Below, piece after piece: positions 24,724 to 34,088 of a DNA stretch of 64,000 nt. Within the stretch, counting starts at the first letter, position 1, and each line of letters begins with the position of its first letter. This DNA comes from Clostridia bacterium (GTDB lineage: Bacteria; Bacillota; Clostridia; Oscillospirales; Acutalibacteraceae), in assembly GCA_017550105.1 (NCBI GenBank), contig JAFYLQ010000008.1, positions 1 to 64,000 on the forward strand, in the 5' to 3' direction. Under the pieces are notes generated by a model. That model was given only the letters and a program-made list of their open reading frames with translations. It ran no database searches and was not told the DNA's origin. The translations under genes and the position numbers were made by a program.

Positions 24724-25847
24724 ACTGTACCGCCCCTTACCGCTATTACTACGCCTACCGAAACTATAAAAATTGCCGTAACAATAACAATGGTTGCCAC
24801 CAATAAAATCAGGGTGTCCTTAAGCACAGTTAACATGGGACTACCCTTACTCACACCGAAGGAATTGCAAAGCATTACGGAAATATCAAGCACCAAAATC
24901 CAAGCCAACAGTTCCATAAGTGTGGGTAACACGGTTACAATTACCGTTATTATTCCGAAAACACCCACGGTATTTTTAATAATACCAAGGCTCGAAATTA
25001 AGGCGGAATAGGTTTCGCTTACGGTACCGCCCACCACGGGAAGACTTCTGCCAACAACAAAGCGAATGCTTCTTGCGGTGACTGTATCCGCACCGTCGCT
25101 AAGCACCCCTTTAATTGTAATAATTCCCGAAAAGACCGTCCCCACAAGGCTCATAAAAAACACGTATATCTTTTTGAAAGCAGAAGAGAAGCCCGCTGTG
25201 AAGCCGTAAAAATCAAAGCAGGACAAAAAGCTCATACAACACATTACGTTAACAACGGGTTGACAAAGCTCGGTTAAAAGACCTGAAAAAAGCGTATCTG
25301 AAAAAACCGTCATTGCAGAATAGGTAAGCCCCGCACTGACATTACCCGAGGCTGACACAATAGCACAAAAGGCTCCTGCAAAGGTAGTTGTGAACACGTT
25401 CAGTGCTTCGAGCACGGAAAAAGCGGAGCTTACTAATCCTGCTACGCTTACAGCACCCTTAAGTGCTATAACCGAAGCACCCACAAGATTTATGCTCTCG
25501 GTATTATCGAAAAATGATGACAGAAAACTCATTATTATTAACACACCGACAGTTACTAAAAGAAACTCCATCGGCGCTTTTACAGAGCGTGACAATATAT
25601 TAAACAGTGCCACAAAGATTTTAGATGGGCTTACAGAAAACATTTTTTCGTAGCTTAGCTCGTCTATACCCAATTCCGATAGTATACTCAGGGCTTCGCC
25701 ATCCGTTGCCGAAATCACCGTATCAAGGTCAAACTCCTCGTTATATTGGTCTATATTTGACTCAACAGCCTGTACCGATAAGGGTGTAAAAATAAAGGCT
25801 AAGCCCACCGCCAAAACAACCCATATTATTTTTAACCGTCTTTTCAT
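24720..25847 (-). CDS. spoIIIAE: Stage III sporulation protein AE
   Basis: A 375-residue polytopic protein. A signal-like N-terminus (cleavage after about residue 27) is followed by an extracellular acidic segment and at least six transmembrane helices. The AFCAIVSASGNVSAGLTYSAM and GRSLPVVGGTVSETY segments are family signatures. It is thought to be the membrane core of the SpoIIIA channel. Four bases separate it from spoIIIAD. Confidence 0.93.
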   Translation of the reverse strand: MKRRLKIIWVVLAVGLAFIFTPLSVQAVESNIDQYNEEFDLDTVISATDGEALSILSELGIDELSYEKMFSVSPSKIFVALFNILSRSVKAPMEFLLVTVGVLIIMSFLSSFFDNTESINLVGASVIALKGAVSVAGLVSSAFSVLEALNVFTTTFAGAFCAIVSASGNVSAGLTYSAMTVFSDTLFSGLLTELCQPVVNVMCCMSFLSCFDFYGFTAGFSSAFKKIYVFFMSLVGTVFSGIITIKGVLSDGADTVTARSIRFVVGRSLPVVGGTVSETYSALISSLGIIKNTVGVFGIITVIVTVLPTLMELLAWILVLDISVMLCNSFGVSKGSPMLTVLKDTLILLVATIVIVTAIFIVSVGVVIAVRGGTV

Positions 25848-25851
25848 TTTG

Positions 25852-26241
25852 TCACCTGTTCAAAAAGGACGTTGCCAAAGTAAGCACCGCCTGAAATACA
25901 GGCAAGGCACAGGACACCGCCATAATTTTGACCCCTATTTCAACAATACCTGCCAATGCATTTTCGCCGTTATCACGGCAGATATCCGCCGTTACGGCAC
26001 CGATACTGAGAATCCCGAATGCCTTTAGCATTATTTTTATGCTCTGCCCACTTACCCCGTCAACTGTGACCAAGCCGTCCATAACGCTTAATAAATCCTT
26101 AGCCTGAGGAAGCACCGAAAGTAACACAATTACCCCAAGGGCAATCTGCACTATAACGGTGTAAACCGAGGCAGATTTTTTAACTACACTTAAAAGCACA
26201 ACACCCGAAACGACTATGATGCCTATTTCCAATCCGTTCAA
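25852..26241 (-). CDS. spoIIIAD: Stage III sporulation protein AD
   Basis: A 129-residue membrane protein with four hydrophobic helices and the family segment GQSIKIMLKAFGILSIGAVTADICRDNGENALA. The TTG start overlaps the spoIIIAC stop. Component of the SpoIIIA complex. Confidence 0.92.
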   Translation of the reverse strand: MNGLEIGIIVVSGVVLLSVVKKSASVYTVIVQIALGVIVLLSVLPQAKDLLSVMDGLVTVDGVSGQSIKIMLKAFGILSIGAVTADICRDNGENALAGIVEIGVKIMAVSCALPVFQAVLTLATSFLNR

Positions 26242-26423
26242 AACTGCATCACAGAGCTAAGCTCTTCCTTAAGCTCGTTTAACGTCGGAAGGAACATTGC
26301 AAGAACAATAATAAGACCCGCTATAGTAGTTAAAAGGGTGTACTCCTCCTTACCCGCTTTTTGTAGCAGTTGATTCATAACCGCTACAATAATGCCCACG
26401 GCTACCATTTTAAAAATAATCAT
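26238..26423 (-). CDS. spoIIIAC: Stage III sporulation protein AC
   Basis: A 61-residue protein with two transmembrane helices (FKMVAVGIIVAVMNQLLQKAGKEEYTLLTTIAGLIIVLAM region). The annotated ATG is 16 bases from its GAGGTG ribosome binding site. A CTG codon at 26432 sits 7 bases from that site and would add Met-Asp-Ile, matching the usual start of SpoIIIAC homologues, so a CTG start is likely. Confidence 0.9.
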   Translation of the reverse strand: MIIFKMVAVGIIVAVMNQLLQKAGKEEYTLLTTIAGLIIVLAMFLPTLNELKEELSSVMQF

Positions 26424-26453
26424 TATATCCAGAGCATTTCACCTCGCAGGTTG

Positions 26454-26900
26454 TTAAATAAATAAAATCACAATGCACAGAGCGCCGAAAACGCTAAGGG
26501 CGGTATTAATTTGTATTTTGTTTTTTTCGTTTTTCTGATGCTCGTTCAATATACTGCGGAATTTTTTCAGATACTCGTCACATAGGCTCAATTGCCCGTC
26601 CCTATCGGTGGTACCAAAGCGATTTGTGAAGCCTTCAAAAAGCCCGATTATATTTTCATCCCCTATTTCGGAAACAAAAAAGCTTGTATCGTTTTGTTTT
26701 ATATACTTAAAATTCTCGTTATTCACTATTTGTAAAAGGGTTTCAAAATCGGTAGCACGATACTGAAGTTCTGTTCTTACAAAGCACAGAAAATCCACAA
26801 TTTCCTGAAGTGTTGCGGTTATCCGTTTTTGCTTTACCGAAGCCCCGAAGCCTGTAAGTAAAAGAAAAATCGCCGCGCTTATTGCCAAAATAATTTTCAA
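26454..26900 (-). CDS. spoIIIAB: Stage III sporulation protein AB
   Basis: A 148-residue protein with hydrophobic helices at both ends and a GspF-like helical middle. It starts at a TTG that overlaps the spoIIIAA stop by 4 bases. Family role: partner of the SpoIIIAA ATPase in the sporulation channel. Identification rests on position and on the TLQEIVDFLCFVRTELQYR segment. Confidence 0.9.
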   Translation of the reverse strand: MKIILAISAAIFLLLTGFGASVKQKRITATLQEIVDFLCFVRTELQYRATDFETLLQIVNNENFKYIKQNDTSFFVSEIGDENIIGLFEGFTNRFGTTDRDGQLSLCDEYLKKFRSILNEHQKNEKNKIQINTALSVFGALCIVILFI

Positions 26901-27814
26901 AGGCTTACAATCTCCTTTACCCTGCAGGGCGAACTCTTCCCCTCAAGCACAACCGCCTTTTTAAAAACACCCGCATCTATGAGGCATTTTATATTTGGTC
27001 TTTTCATAACCTCGTCAATTCCCGAACCGTGGGCGGTAGCAATAACGCTTACACCCGTATTCACCGCAGACAAAAGGCTTTTAGCCTCGTCCTCGCCACC
27101 GATTTCGTCAAGGACTATGATATCGGGCGACAATGTTCTTACGGCAATTTCGGTGCCTATGGCTTTAGGATACAAGGCAAGGACGTCCGTATGCTCACCC
27201 ACGTCAAGACCATATCCGAAGGAGAGGGAGGCTATTTCATCACGCTCGTCAATTACTGCACTTTTCAAAGGTGAAGGCGAATTTTTACCTGAAAAATGAC
27301 GGCACAAATCACGAAGAAGGGTTGTTTTGCCCGAAAGCGGCGTGCCTATAATCAAAAAAGAACGGCACTCCCCCACATTTTGTAGCAGGTCATTACTGCA
27401 ACCGTAAAATTCCCTTGCCACACGGATATTTATACTGTTAAATGATGACACAGAATAAACGGAGCCGTTTTTCATAACGGCCCTGCCCACAACCCCTGCT
27501 TTGCAACCGCCCCTTAAGGGAATATAGCCCTTGGCAATCATATCCTGATATGTATGCAGTGACCGTCTTGAAAGAGAAAAAACAATCTCCTGCAACTGTT
27601 TTTCATCCGTTTTTAAAACGTTATCAAAGGGGGTAATGGTTGGCTTTCCCGAATCCGTTACGTAGAACAGACCCTTCGTACACCAAAGATTTACGGCACC
27701 GCCGTTTCTGAAACGAATTTCTTTTATTTCTGTTGCTATGCTTTCGGGTATTCGGGATAAAATATTCTTATAGTATTCGGGCAGAAGCCCTATGGCATTT
27801 AAAAACTCCTTCAT
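26897..27814 (-). CDS. spoIIIAA: Stage III sporulation protein AA (secretion ATPase)
   Basis: A 305-residue AAA/GspE-like ATPase. It has Walker A GTPLSGKTTLLRD, a Walker B region IIVLDEIGGEDEA and AVIDERDEIA upstream. It powers or gates the SpoIIIA-SpoIIQ channel in the mother cell. The first gene of the eight-gene operon. ATG 27814 is chosen for its spacing from GAAAGGA; TTG/ATG codons a few residues upstream are too close to it. No clear sigma-E promoter could be assigned. Confidence 0.93.
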   Translation of the reverse strand: MKEFLNAIGLLPEYYKNILSRIPESIATEIKEIRFRNGGAVNLWCTKGLFYVTDSGKPTITPFDNVLKTDEKQLQEIVFSLSRRSLHTYQDMIAKGYIPLRGGCKAGVVGRAVMKNGSVYSVSSFNSINIRVAREFYGCSNDLLQNVGECRSFLIIGTPLSGKTTLLRDLCRHFSGKNSPSPLKSAVIDERDEIASLSFGYGLDVGEHTDVLALYPKAIGTEIAVRTLSPDIIVLDEIGGEDEAKSLLSAVNTGVSVIATAHGSGIDEVMKRPNIKCLIDAGVFKKAVVLEGKSSPCRVKEIVSL

Positions 27815-27904
27815 TATTACCATTCCTTTCAAAAAATACTTATTTTCACTTGTCCTGAAATAGAACTTAAAATATAAACAAAATGAAAATAAAGCTTAAA
27901 ATCA

Positions 27905-27933
27905 TTGAAAGAAAATGACATATATGTTATTAT
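27905..27933 (+). promoter_or_regulatory. Promoter of the yfhO-like gene
   Basis: TTGAAA (27905-27910), a 17-base spacer, TATTAT (27928-27933). A transcript starting near 27940 supports the ATG at 27978 as the true start of the gene. Confidence 0.65.
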
Positions 27934-27977
27934 TTACTATGTATAGGAATACACAAATTCAAAGGACGGCACAAAAG

Positions 27978-30806
27978 ATGAAAGAAAAACTCAAAAACAA
28001 TCCCCTGTTCAAAAAAGGCTACGATGCACGCTTCTGTCTGATTGCTGCATTAAGCACCGCTGCAATTATGATGGTGGTTTATTTCTGCTTTGATTTAGCA
28101 CCCTTCGGCGACGTAACAATTTTAAGAATGGACCTTTACCATCAGTACGGTCCCCTCTTTGCAGAATTGTACGAGCGTGTCACGGATTTTGACAGCTTCC
28201 TGTATTCGTGGAATTCGGGTGGTGGTAGCTCATTCTTAGGTAATTTTTACAACTACCTCTCCTCACCCCTTGCAATAGTTATGCTTTTATTCGGTCATAA
28301 AAATATGCCCGAGGCAATTGCCACAATGATTTTGCTTAAAGCCGTTATTGCATCCTTCACTTTTTCTTATTATCTTACTAAAAAGAATAACGCATATTCT
28401 CCCCTCGTTTCAGCATTCGGTGTGCTTTACGCTTGTAGCGGTTACTTTATTGCCTACTACTGGAACGTAATGTGGTTGGATTCCTTCTACCTTTTCCCCT
28501 TGGTTATGTTGGGTATTGAGTACCTTATAAACCACGGAAAAATGAAGCTTTATACAATAACCCTTGCACTTACCATACTCACAAACTACTATATGGGTTA
28601 TATGGTGTGCATCTTCTCCGTCCTTTATTTCATATACAGCTACTTCTCACAGCACAACGCCTCAGACACGTATTTCGGCAAGCTTGCAAAGCGCGAAAAT
28701 GGTGTAAAGGGCTTCATTAATTGGGGCTACAACAATCTTCGTAACAATAAATTGGTTAACAGTGGTGCACGATTTGCCTTTGCTTCAATAAGTGCGGGCT
28801 TACTTGTTGCATTTGCACTTATCCCTGTTTATTTCATTCTTAAAAGCTGTTCTGCAACCTCGGGCACATGGCCGCAGGAATTCAAAACCTATTTCTCGAT
28901 TTTTGATTTCCTTGCAAACCACCTTGCCTGTCTTAACCCCACTATAAGAAGCAGTGGCGAGGACGTTTTACCCAACGTCTACTGCGGTGTTATTACGGTA
29001 ATGCTCGTGCCCCTTTATCTTTTCTCAAAGAAAATTTCACTTAAGGAAAAGATTTTCAGTGTAGGAATCCTTGGTGTAATGTTCCTTAGCTGCTACACAA
29101 ACTTCCTTAATTTTATATGGCACGGCTTCCACTTCCCCAATGATTTACCCTACCGTTTTTCATATATGTACTCCTTCCTTCTTCTCATTTTTGCCTTCAA
29201 GGCATTAATGAACATCAAGGAATACACCACCCGTCAGATTATTGGCGTGGGTACGGCTACCGTTTTCTTTGTAATAATTGTTCAGGAAATCGGCTCAAAG
29301 AACTTTGGTGAAGCCGGTGTATGGATTTGCATTGCGTTTATCGGCATTTACTGTCTTGCACTCGGTATTCTTAAAAACGACAAATATCCCGCTCTTGCGG
29401 CGGCAGCACTGTTACTTTGCTCAGTCTGTGCAGAATACACCGTGGCAAACACCAACAATTACAGTATGGACCAGACCAAAACCAATTTTGTTGGTGACTA
29501 TGATAGCTTTCAGGAAATCAAAGCACAGATTGATGAGTACGAGGGCAACGATGACTACAGAATGGAGCTTACCTCATTAAGAGCAAGAATGGACCCCTGT
29601 TGGTACGATTACAACGGTGTTTCAACCTTCTCCTCAATGGCTTACGAAAAGGTTTCAAATATGCAGTCCCACCTTGGTATGTTCAGTAACTACATCAACA
29701 GCTACACATACCACAGACAGACCCCTGTTTACAACGCCTTCTTTGCGCTTGATTATATTGTAGATAACAACACGGGCTCTAAGTCCGAAATGAACACCGA
29801 GCTTTATAAGGAAATTGCATCGGTGGACAAATATACCGCTTACGAAAACCTTTATCAATTACCCATTGCATTCCGTGTAAATCCCGATATTCTTCAGTGG
29901 TCACACGATAACGTTAATCCCTTTGAGGTTCAAAGTTCACTTTTCGGCTCATCAACGGGTATTCACGACGTTTATAATGATATGGAAATGACATCTGTTT
30001 CAGGCAACGGTGTTGAGTGCAACGACCTTTCATTCAGCGATGCAGGTTATTATCCCTACACCATAACAGAAAACATTGCACCCTCAGTTTCATTTGAACT
30101 CACCGTTAAGGAAAGCGGTAACGCTTACATCTACCTTAAATCAAGCAACAACGATATAAGTGCTATTACAGCTTCACTTCCCGACGGCACCGCTATTTCA
30201 CAGAATATTGACACCAAACCCCATATTCTTGATTTAGGCTACCTTGAAGCAGGTGAAGCCGTACAGATTTACGCACCCTTTACCGCCGCAGCTAACGAGG
30301 GTTATATGTACCTTTTCGGTGTGACCCTTGACCTTGAAGAATTCGAAAAAGGCTATAACCAGCTTAAAGCCGACTCCCTTGACGTAACCGAGTTTGACGA
30401 CACTGTTATCACAGGTACTATAAACGCTTCACAGAACGGTATTCTTTACACATCAATTAACTACGACAAGGGTTGGTCAGTTTATATTGACGGCGAAAAG
30501 GTTCCCGAGGAAAGCATTTACGATTTAGGCGACAATGCTCTTTTAGGTGTTGATATTACCAAGGGTGAGCACACAGTTACCTTTAAGTACACCCCCCGTG
30601 GAATGTACTTAGGTATTGCGGTTTCGGTTCTTACCTTAATTCTTCTTATAGTTCTTTGCATCGTTACAAAAGCCAAGGTGTTCGTATTTAATCCTCCCCT
30701 TTACGTTGAGGAGGAAACAGTAATCGAGCCCATTGACGTTATTGAAATCATCGATGAAGCAGAGGTCACCGAAGAAGATAAAATTGACACAGAAGAAAAC
30801 CAATAA
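27978..30806 (+). CDS. YfhO family polytopic membrane protein
   Basis: A 942-residue protein with about 12 hydrophobic helices in its first 500 residues. It also has a large extracellular C-terminal domain and a final helix near 880-900, then a Glu/Asp-rich tail. The FGDVTILRMDLYHQYGPLFAEL and SWNSGGGSSFLGNFYNYLSSPL segments are typical of the YfhO (DUF6541/GT-C-like) family, implicated in adding sugars to lipoteichoic acid or other glycopolymers. The start is chosen at 27978 (AAAGGA upstream); 27915 is an alternative. It is followed 12 bases later by the YifB gene. Confidence 0.88.
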   Translation: MKEKLKNNPLFKKGYDARFCLIAALSTAAIMMVVYFCFDLAPFGDVTILRMDLYHQYGPLFAELYERVTDFDSFLYSWNSGGGSSFLGNFYNYLSSPLAIVMLLFGHKNMPEAIATMILLKAVIASFTFSYYLTKKNNAYSPLVSAFGVLYACSGYFIAYYWNVMWLDSFYLFPLVMLGIEYLINHGKMKLYTITLALTILTNYYMGYMVCIFSVLYFIYSYFSQHNASDTYFGKLAKRENGVKGFINWGYNNLRNNKLVNSGARFAFASISAGLLVAFALIPVYFILKSCSATSGTWPQEFKTYFSIFDFLANHLACLNPTIRSSGEDVLPNVYCGVITVMLVPLYLFSKKISLKEKIFSVGILGVMFLSCYTNFLNFIWHGFHFPNDLPYRFSYMYSFLLLIFAFKALMNIKEYTTRQIIGVGTATVFFVIIVQEIGSKNFGEAGVWICIAFIGIYCLALGILKNDKYPALAAAALLLCSVCAEYTVANTNNYSMDQTKTNFVGDYDSFQEIKAQIDEYEGNDDYRMELTSLRARMDPCWYDYNGVSTFSSMAYEKVSNMQSHLGMFSNYINSYTYHRQTPVYNAFFALDYIVDNNTGSKSEMNTELYKEIASVDKYTAYENLYQLPIAFRVNPDILQWSHDNVNPFEVQSSLFGSSTGIHDVYNDMEMTSVSGNGVECNDLSFSDAGYYPYTITENIAPSVSFELTVKESGNAYIYLKSSNNDISAITASLPDGTAISQNIDTKPHILDLGYLEAGEAVQIYAPFTAAANEGYMYLFGVTLDLEEFEKGYNQLKADSLDVTEFDDTVITGTINASQNGILYTSINYDKGWSVYIDGEKVPEESIYDLGDNALLGVDITKGEHTVTFKYTPRGMYLGIAVSVLTLILLIVLCIVTKAKVFVFNPPLYVEEETVIEPIDVIEIIDEAEVTEEDKIDTEENQ

Positions 30807-30818
30807 TCAGGTGATTAT

Positions 30819-32351
30819 ATGTTTGCAAAAATTAAAAGCATAGGTCTTTTGGGACTTGAAAGCTATATGGTTGACGTTGAACTCAACATATCGGGCGGTA
30901 AGCACGTGGTTGAGGTTGTTGGTCTTCCTGACACGGCGGTAAGTGAAGCCCGTGACAGAATTATTGCCGCTATAAATAACTCAGGTTACGAAATGCACCT
31001 GAGCTCCCATTACACCTTTAACCTTGCTCCTGCAGACCAGAAAAAAGAGGGCTCACTTTACGACCTGCCCATGGCGGTTGCAGTCCTTTCTGCCACAAGG
31101 CAGATACAGGGCGATTATAAAGATGCGGTTTTTATAGGTGAGCTTTCCCTTTCGGGTGAAATAAAGCCCGTAAAGGGTGTTCTGCCCATGGTAATGGCGG
31201 CGAAGGACGCAGGTATCAAGGATATTTATATTCCTTACGACAACGGTGACGAGGCATCAGTAATAGACGGCATAAATATTTATGCCGTTAAAACTCTTAA
31301 GGCTCTTGTTGACCACATCAACGACTTTGAAAAAATAAAGCCCGTTGAAATAAAACCCTTCAGACATTATGAAATCCCTGACTTTTTGCCCGATTTTAAG
31401 GATGTTAAGGGTCAGTTTGAGGTAAAACGTGCTCTTGAGGTTGCCGCCGCAGGCGGTCACAACGTTATGATGATTGGTCCACCCGGCTCGGGCAAAAGTA
31501 TGCTCGCAAAACGCATACCAACAATACTTCCCGATATTACGGTTGACGAGGCACTTGAGACCACCAAAATATATTCACTTGCAGGCAGACTTACAAAAGA
31601 AACACCTATTATAAACTACCGCCCCTTCAGGGCTCCCCATCATACGGTATCGCCCGTGGGTCTTTCGGGCGGTGGTACCATACCCAAGCCCGGTGAAATT
31701 TCACTTGCTCACAACGGTGTGCTTTTCCTTGACGAGCTTCCCGAGTTTTCGCGCACCACTATGGAGGTTTTAAGGCAACCTATGGAAAATGGCACCATCA
31801 CCATTTCCCGTGCCTCCTGTGCTCTTACGTACCCCTGCTCGGTAATGCTTATTTGTGCTATGAACCCCTGTCCCTGCGGATATTTCGGTCACCCCACAAG
31901 GAATTGCTCCTGTCCCAACGGCGCTCCCGCAAGATATTTATCTAAGGTATCGGGACCCTTACTTGACAGACTCGATATACATATCGAGGTACCGCCCGTT
32001 GATTATAACCAGCTGTCCGATAGTGAAGCCGGTGAGTCCTCGGCAACAATAAGAGAACGAGTAAATGCCGCAAGAAAAATTCAGTTAGAGCGTTTTAAGG
32101 GCACGGGTGTATCCTGTAACGCAAAAATGACCTCGGCACTTACACGAAAATACTGTGTACTTACCGAGGCGGCATCAAAAATTCTTGAAAACTCCTTTGA
32201 AAAATTAGGACTTTCGGCACGTGCTTATGACAAAATTCTGAAAATAGCAAGAACTATTGCAGATTTAGATAACTCAGAAAGCATAGAGACAAGGCACATA
32301 CTTGAAGCCATACAGTACAGAGCCCTTGACAGAAAATTCTGGAAAGCGTAA
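30819..32351 (+). CDS. YifB/ComM family Mg-chelatase-like AAA+ ATPase
   Basis: A 510-residue protein. An N-terminal Lon-like S5-fold domain (about 1-170: VVEVVGLPDTAVSEARDR) precedes a Mg-chelatase AAA+ domain with Walker A GPPGSGKSML (about 219-228), Walker B GVLFLDELPEF and a four-Cys zinc-like segment NPCPCGYFGHPTRNCSCP. A C-terminal Mg_chelatase_C domain closes it. ComM homologues act in branch migration during natural transformation. Good AGGTGAT ribosome binding site. Confidence 0.93.
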   Translation: MFAKIKSIGLLGLESYMVDVELNISGGKHVVEVVGLPDTAVSEARDRIIAAINNSGYEMHLSSHYTFNLAPADQKKEGSLYDLPMAVAVLSATRQIQGDYKDAVFIGELSLSGEIKPVKGVLPMVMAAKDAGIKDIYIPYDNGDEASVIDGINIYAVKTLKALVDHINDFEKIKPVEIKPFRHYEIPDFLPDFKDVKGQFEVKRALEVAAAGGHNVMMIGPPGSGKSMLAKRIPTILPDITVDEALETTKIYSLAGRLTKETPIINYRPFRAPHHTVSPVGLSGGGTIPKPGEISLAHNGVLFLDELPEFSRTTMEVLRQPMENGTITISRASCALTYPCSVMLICAMNPCPCGYFGHPTRNCSCPNGAPARYLSKVSGPLLDRLDIHIEVPPVDYNQLSDSEAGESSATIRERVNAARKIQLERFKGTGVSCNAKMTSALTRKYCVLTEAASKILENSFEKLGLSARAYDKILKIARTIADLDNSESIETRHILEAIQYRALDRKFWKA

Positions 32352-32364
32352 ATTGATAAAAATA

Positions 32365-32407
32365 ATAAGTGGCACACTCCGTTGTGAAGTGTGCCACTTA
32401 TTTTATT
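32365..32407 (+). terminator. Bidirectional terminator between yifB and the SIS gene
   Basis: Stem ATAAGTGGCACAC/GTGTGCCACTTAT with a 10-11-base loop followed by TTTTATT; the minus side has ATTTTTAT. It serves two converging genes. Confidence 0.88.
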
Positions 32408-33044
32408 CTCCAAAAAATTCTTCCTCGAGCATTGCGCAAATGCAATGATAAACGGGTAAGGTGTATTCCTGAATTATGTAGGTTTCTTCTGAGGGCAATT
32501 TTATTATGCTATCAGCAATCGCAGAAATCTTACTATCCCTCGCACCCGTTAGCGCTACACATTTACCGCCCTTTGCCTTGGTGGTAACAACACCGTTTAA
32601 TACGTTTGCGGAATTTCCCGAGGTGCTTAAGGCAATCAGGGTATCATTTTCATTCATATACGTGTACACCTGTTGAGCAAAAACCAAATCAGGTGAACAG
32701 TCGTTTAAAAAGGCAGTCATAAGCCCCGACTGACTTACAAGGGAAATTGCAGGCAAGCCTTTTTGAATACCACGGGCTACGTATTCACCGTTATTGTATG
32801 CCGAAAAAGCCTCCGCTTCCGCTTTACTCAGTTTTCGCGGAAGCAGGAAGCCCTTCATAAGCTCCCCTACAATATGCTCACAATCGGCGGCACTGCCACC
32901 GTTACCGCACACAAGCACCTTGCCCTTATTCTTATAGGTTTCTTCTAATATAAGATATGTTTTTTCAATATCACCCTTGACACACTCAAGGTCGGGATAT
33001 CTTGCAATAAGCTTTTCTAAAAAATTATATGTACTGTCTTTCAT
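32403..33044 (-). CDS. SIS-domain phosphosugar isomerase (GmhA/DiaA-like)
   Basis: A 213-residue SIS-domain protein with VLVCGNGGSAADCEHIVGELMKGF, the signature of sedoheptulose-7-phosphate isomerase (GmhA) and DiaA, and STSGNSANVL for phosphate binding. GmhA converts sedoheptulose-7-P to heptose-7-P. Heptose use in a Gram-positive would be for surface glycans. Start at ATG 33044 (GAGGTG 5 bases upstream). It lies 9 bases after the ROK kinase, so the two probably act on the same sugar. Confidence 0.85.
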   Translation of the reverse strand: MKDSTYNFLEKLIARYPDLECVKGDIEKTYLILEETYKNKGKVLVCGNGGSAADCEHIVGELMKGFLLPRKLSKAEAEAFSAYNNGEYVARGIQKGLPAISLVSQSGLMTAFLNDCSPDLVFAQQVYTYMNENDTLIALSTSGNSANVLNGVVTTKAKGGKCVALTGARDSKISAIADSIIKLPSEETYIIQEYTLPVYHCICAMLEEEFFGE

Positions 33045-33053
33045 TTTCACACC

Positions 33054-34025
33054 TCAGAATAACACGCCCAAAGCGGCGTAATCACCTATACTGTCGCCCA
33101 GCTGAGCAGGTAATATTTTACATACCTCACTATTACAGCAAAGGGTTTCTTCGTTTATAACCCTTTCAATTAAGGGGTTAAAAAACTCTTGATTTCTTTC
33201 ATAGATACTGCCGATTACAATTGCCTCGGGGTTTAAAATATCAATAATCACCGAAAGTCCTCTGCCAAGATATTCGGCACATTTTTTGTAAACCTCAATA
33301 GCGAATGCATCGCCCTCGTACATAGCCTCGGCAACACCTTTGGCATCAAGCCCTTCTAAATCATTTTCAGTTTCAAACAATTTGCTTTTCTTATTATTTT
33401 CAAGGTACTCTTTTGCGGTAAGTATAGCAAGATTTCTTATGCCACCGCCTGAGCAAAAGCCCTCAAAGGAGCCCATTTTACCGTAACCCACAGGACCGTT
33501 TTCCGCAAGGCGTATATGCCCCACCTCACCTGCACCGTCGTTTGTACCGCTATAAAGCTTACCGTCAAGGATAAGCCCTGCACCCATACCCGTGCCAAAG
33601 GTAAGAAAAACCATATTGTTATAGCCCCTACCTGCACCAAAACGCCACTCGCCAACGGCACAGGCATTGGCATCGTTATGAAGCACACACCTTACACCAA
33701 AGTGGTCGGATAATATTTTTACCAAGGGCACGTTATCCCAATCAGGTAGGTTTGGCGGACAATGAATAGTGCCCGTTTTACTGTTAAGGGGTCCGCCGCA
33801 GCTTACACCCACACCTATTAAATCGGACTTGGAAAGATTATTCCTTTCAAGAATATCATTGCCCTTTTCTATGATTTCGGCAATGATTTTTTCATAGCCT
33901 CGTTCAACCTTCGTAGGGAATTTGATTTTGTCAATAATAAAGCCCTCGGTATTTTCCGTAAGTTCACCCTTACCGAGAACCACGGCGCATTTTGTACCGC
34001 CTATATCAACACCTAAAGAATACAT
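33054..34025 (-). CDS. ROK family sugar kinase
   Basis: A 323-residue ROK kinase. It has the ATP-binding DIGGTKCAVVLG near the N-terminus, NDANACAVGEWRFGAG with the catalytic Asp, the FGTGMGAGLILDG segment and a partial zinc site (GEVGHIRL). The usual CxCGxxGC cluster is reduced to GFCSGGG, so zinc binding may be changed. Related enzymes phosphorylate glucose, N-acetylmannosamine or similar sugars. First gene of a two-gene operon with its own promoter and AGGTGAT ribosome binding site. Confidence 0.88.
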   Translation of the reverse strand: MYSLGVDIGGTKCAVVLGKGELTENTEGFIIDKIKFPTKVERGYEKIIAEIIEKGNDILERNNLSKSDLIGVGVSCGGPLNSKTGTIHCPPNLPDWDNVPLVKILSDHFGVRCVLHNDANACAVGEWRFGAGRGYNNMVFLTFGTGMGAGLILDGKLYSGTNDGAGEVGHIRLAENGPVGYGKMGSFEGFCSGGGIRNLAILTAKEYLENNKKSKLFETENDLEGLDAKGVAEAMYEGDAFAIEVYKKCAEYLGRGLSVIIDILNPEAIVIGSIYERNQEFFNPLIERVINEETLCCNSEVCKILPAQLGDSIGDYAALGVLF

Positions 34026-34054
34026 AATATCACCTGATAATTATTTTCAAGGCT

Positions 34055-34083
34055 ATAATACCAAAAAATTTCCGTTACTTCAA
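34055..34083 (-). promoter_or_regulatory. Promoter of the ROK-SIS operon
   Basis: Minus strand: TTGAAG (34078-34083), a 17-base spacer, TATTAT (34055-34060). Confidence 0.65.
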
Positions 34084-34088
34084 GAATA

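Noticed and set aside
27833..27900. Sigma-E promoter for the spoIIIA operon
   Set aside because: No segment in the gap matches both the -35 and -10 sigma-E elements with suitable spacing; assigning one would be a guess.
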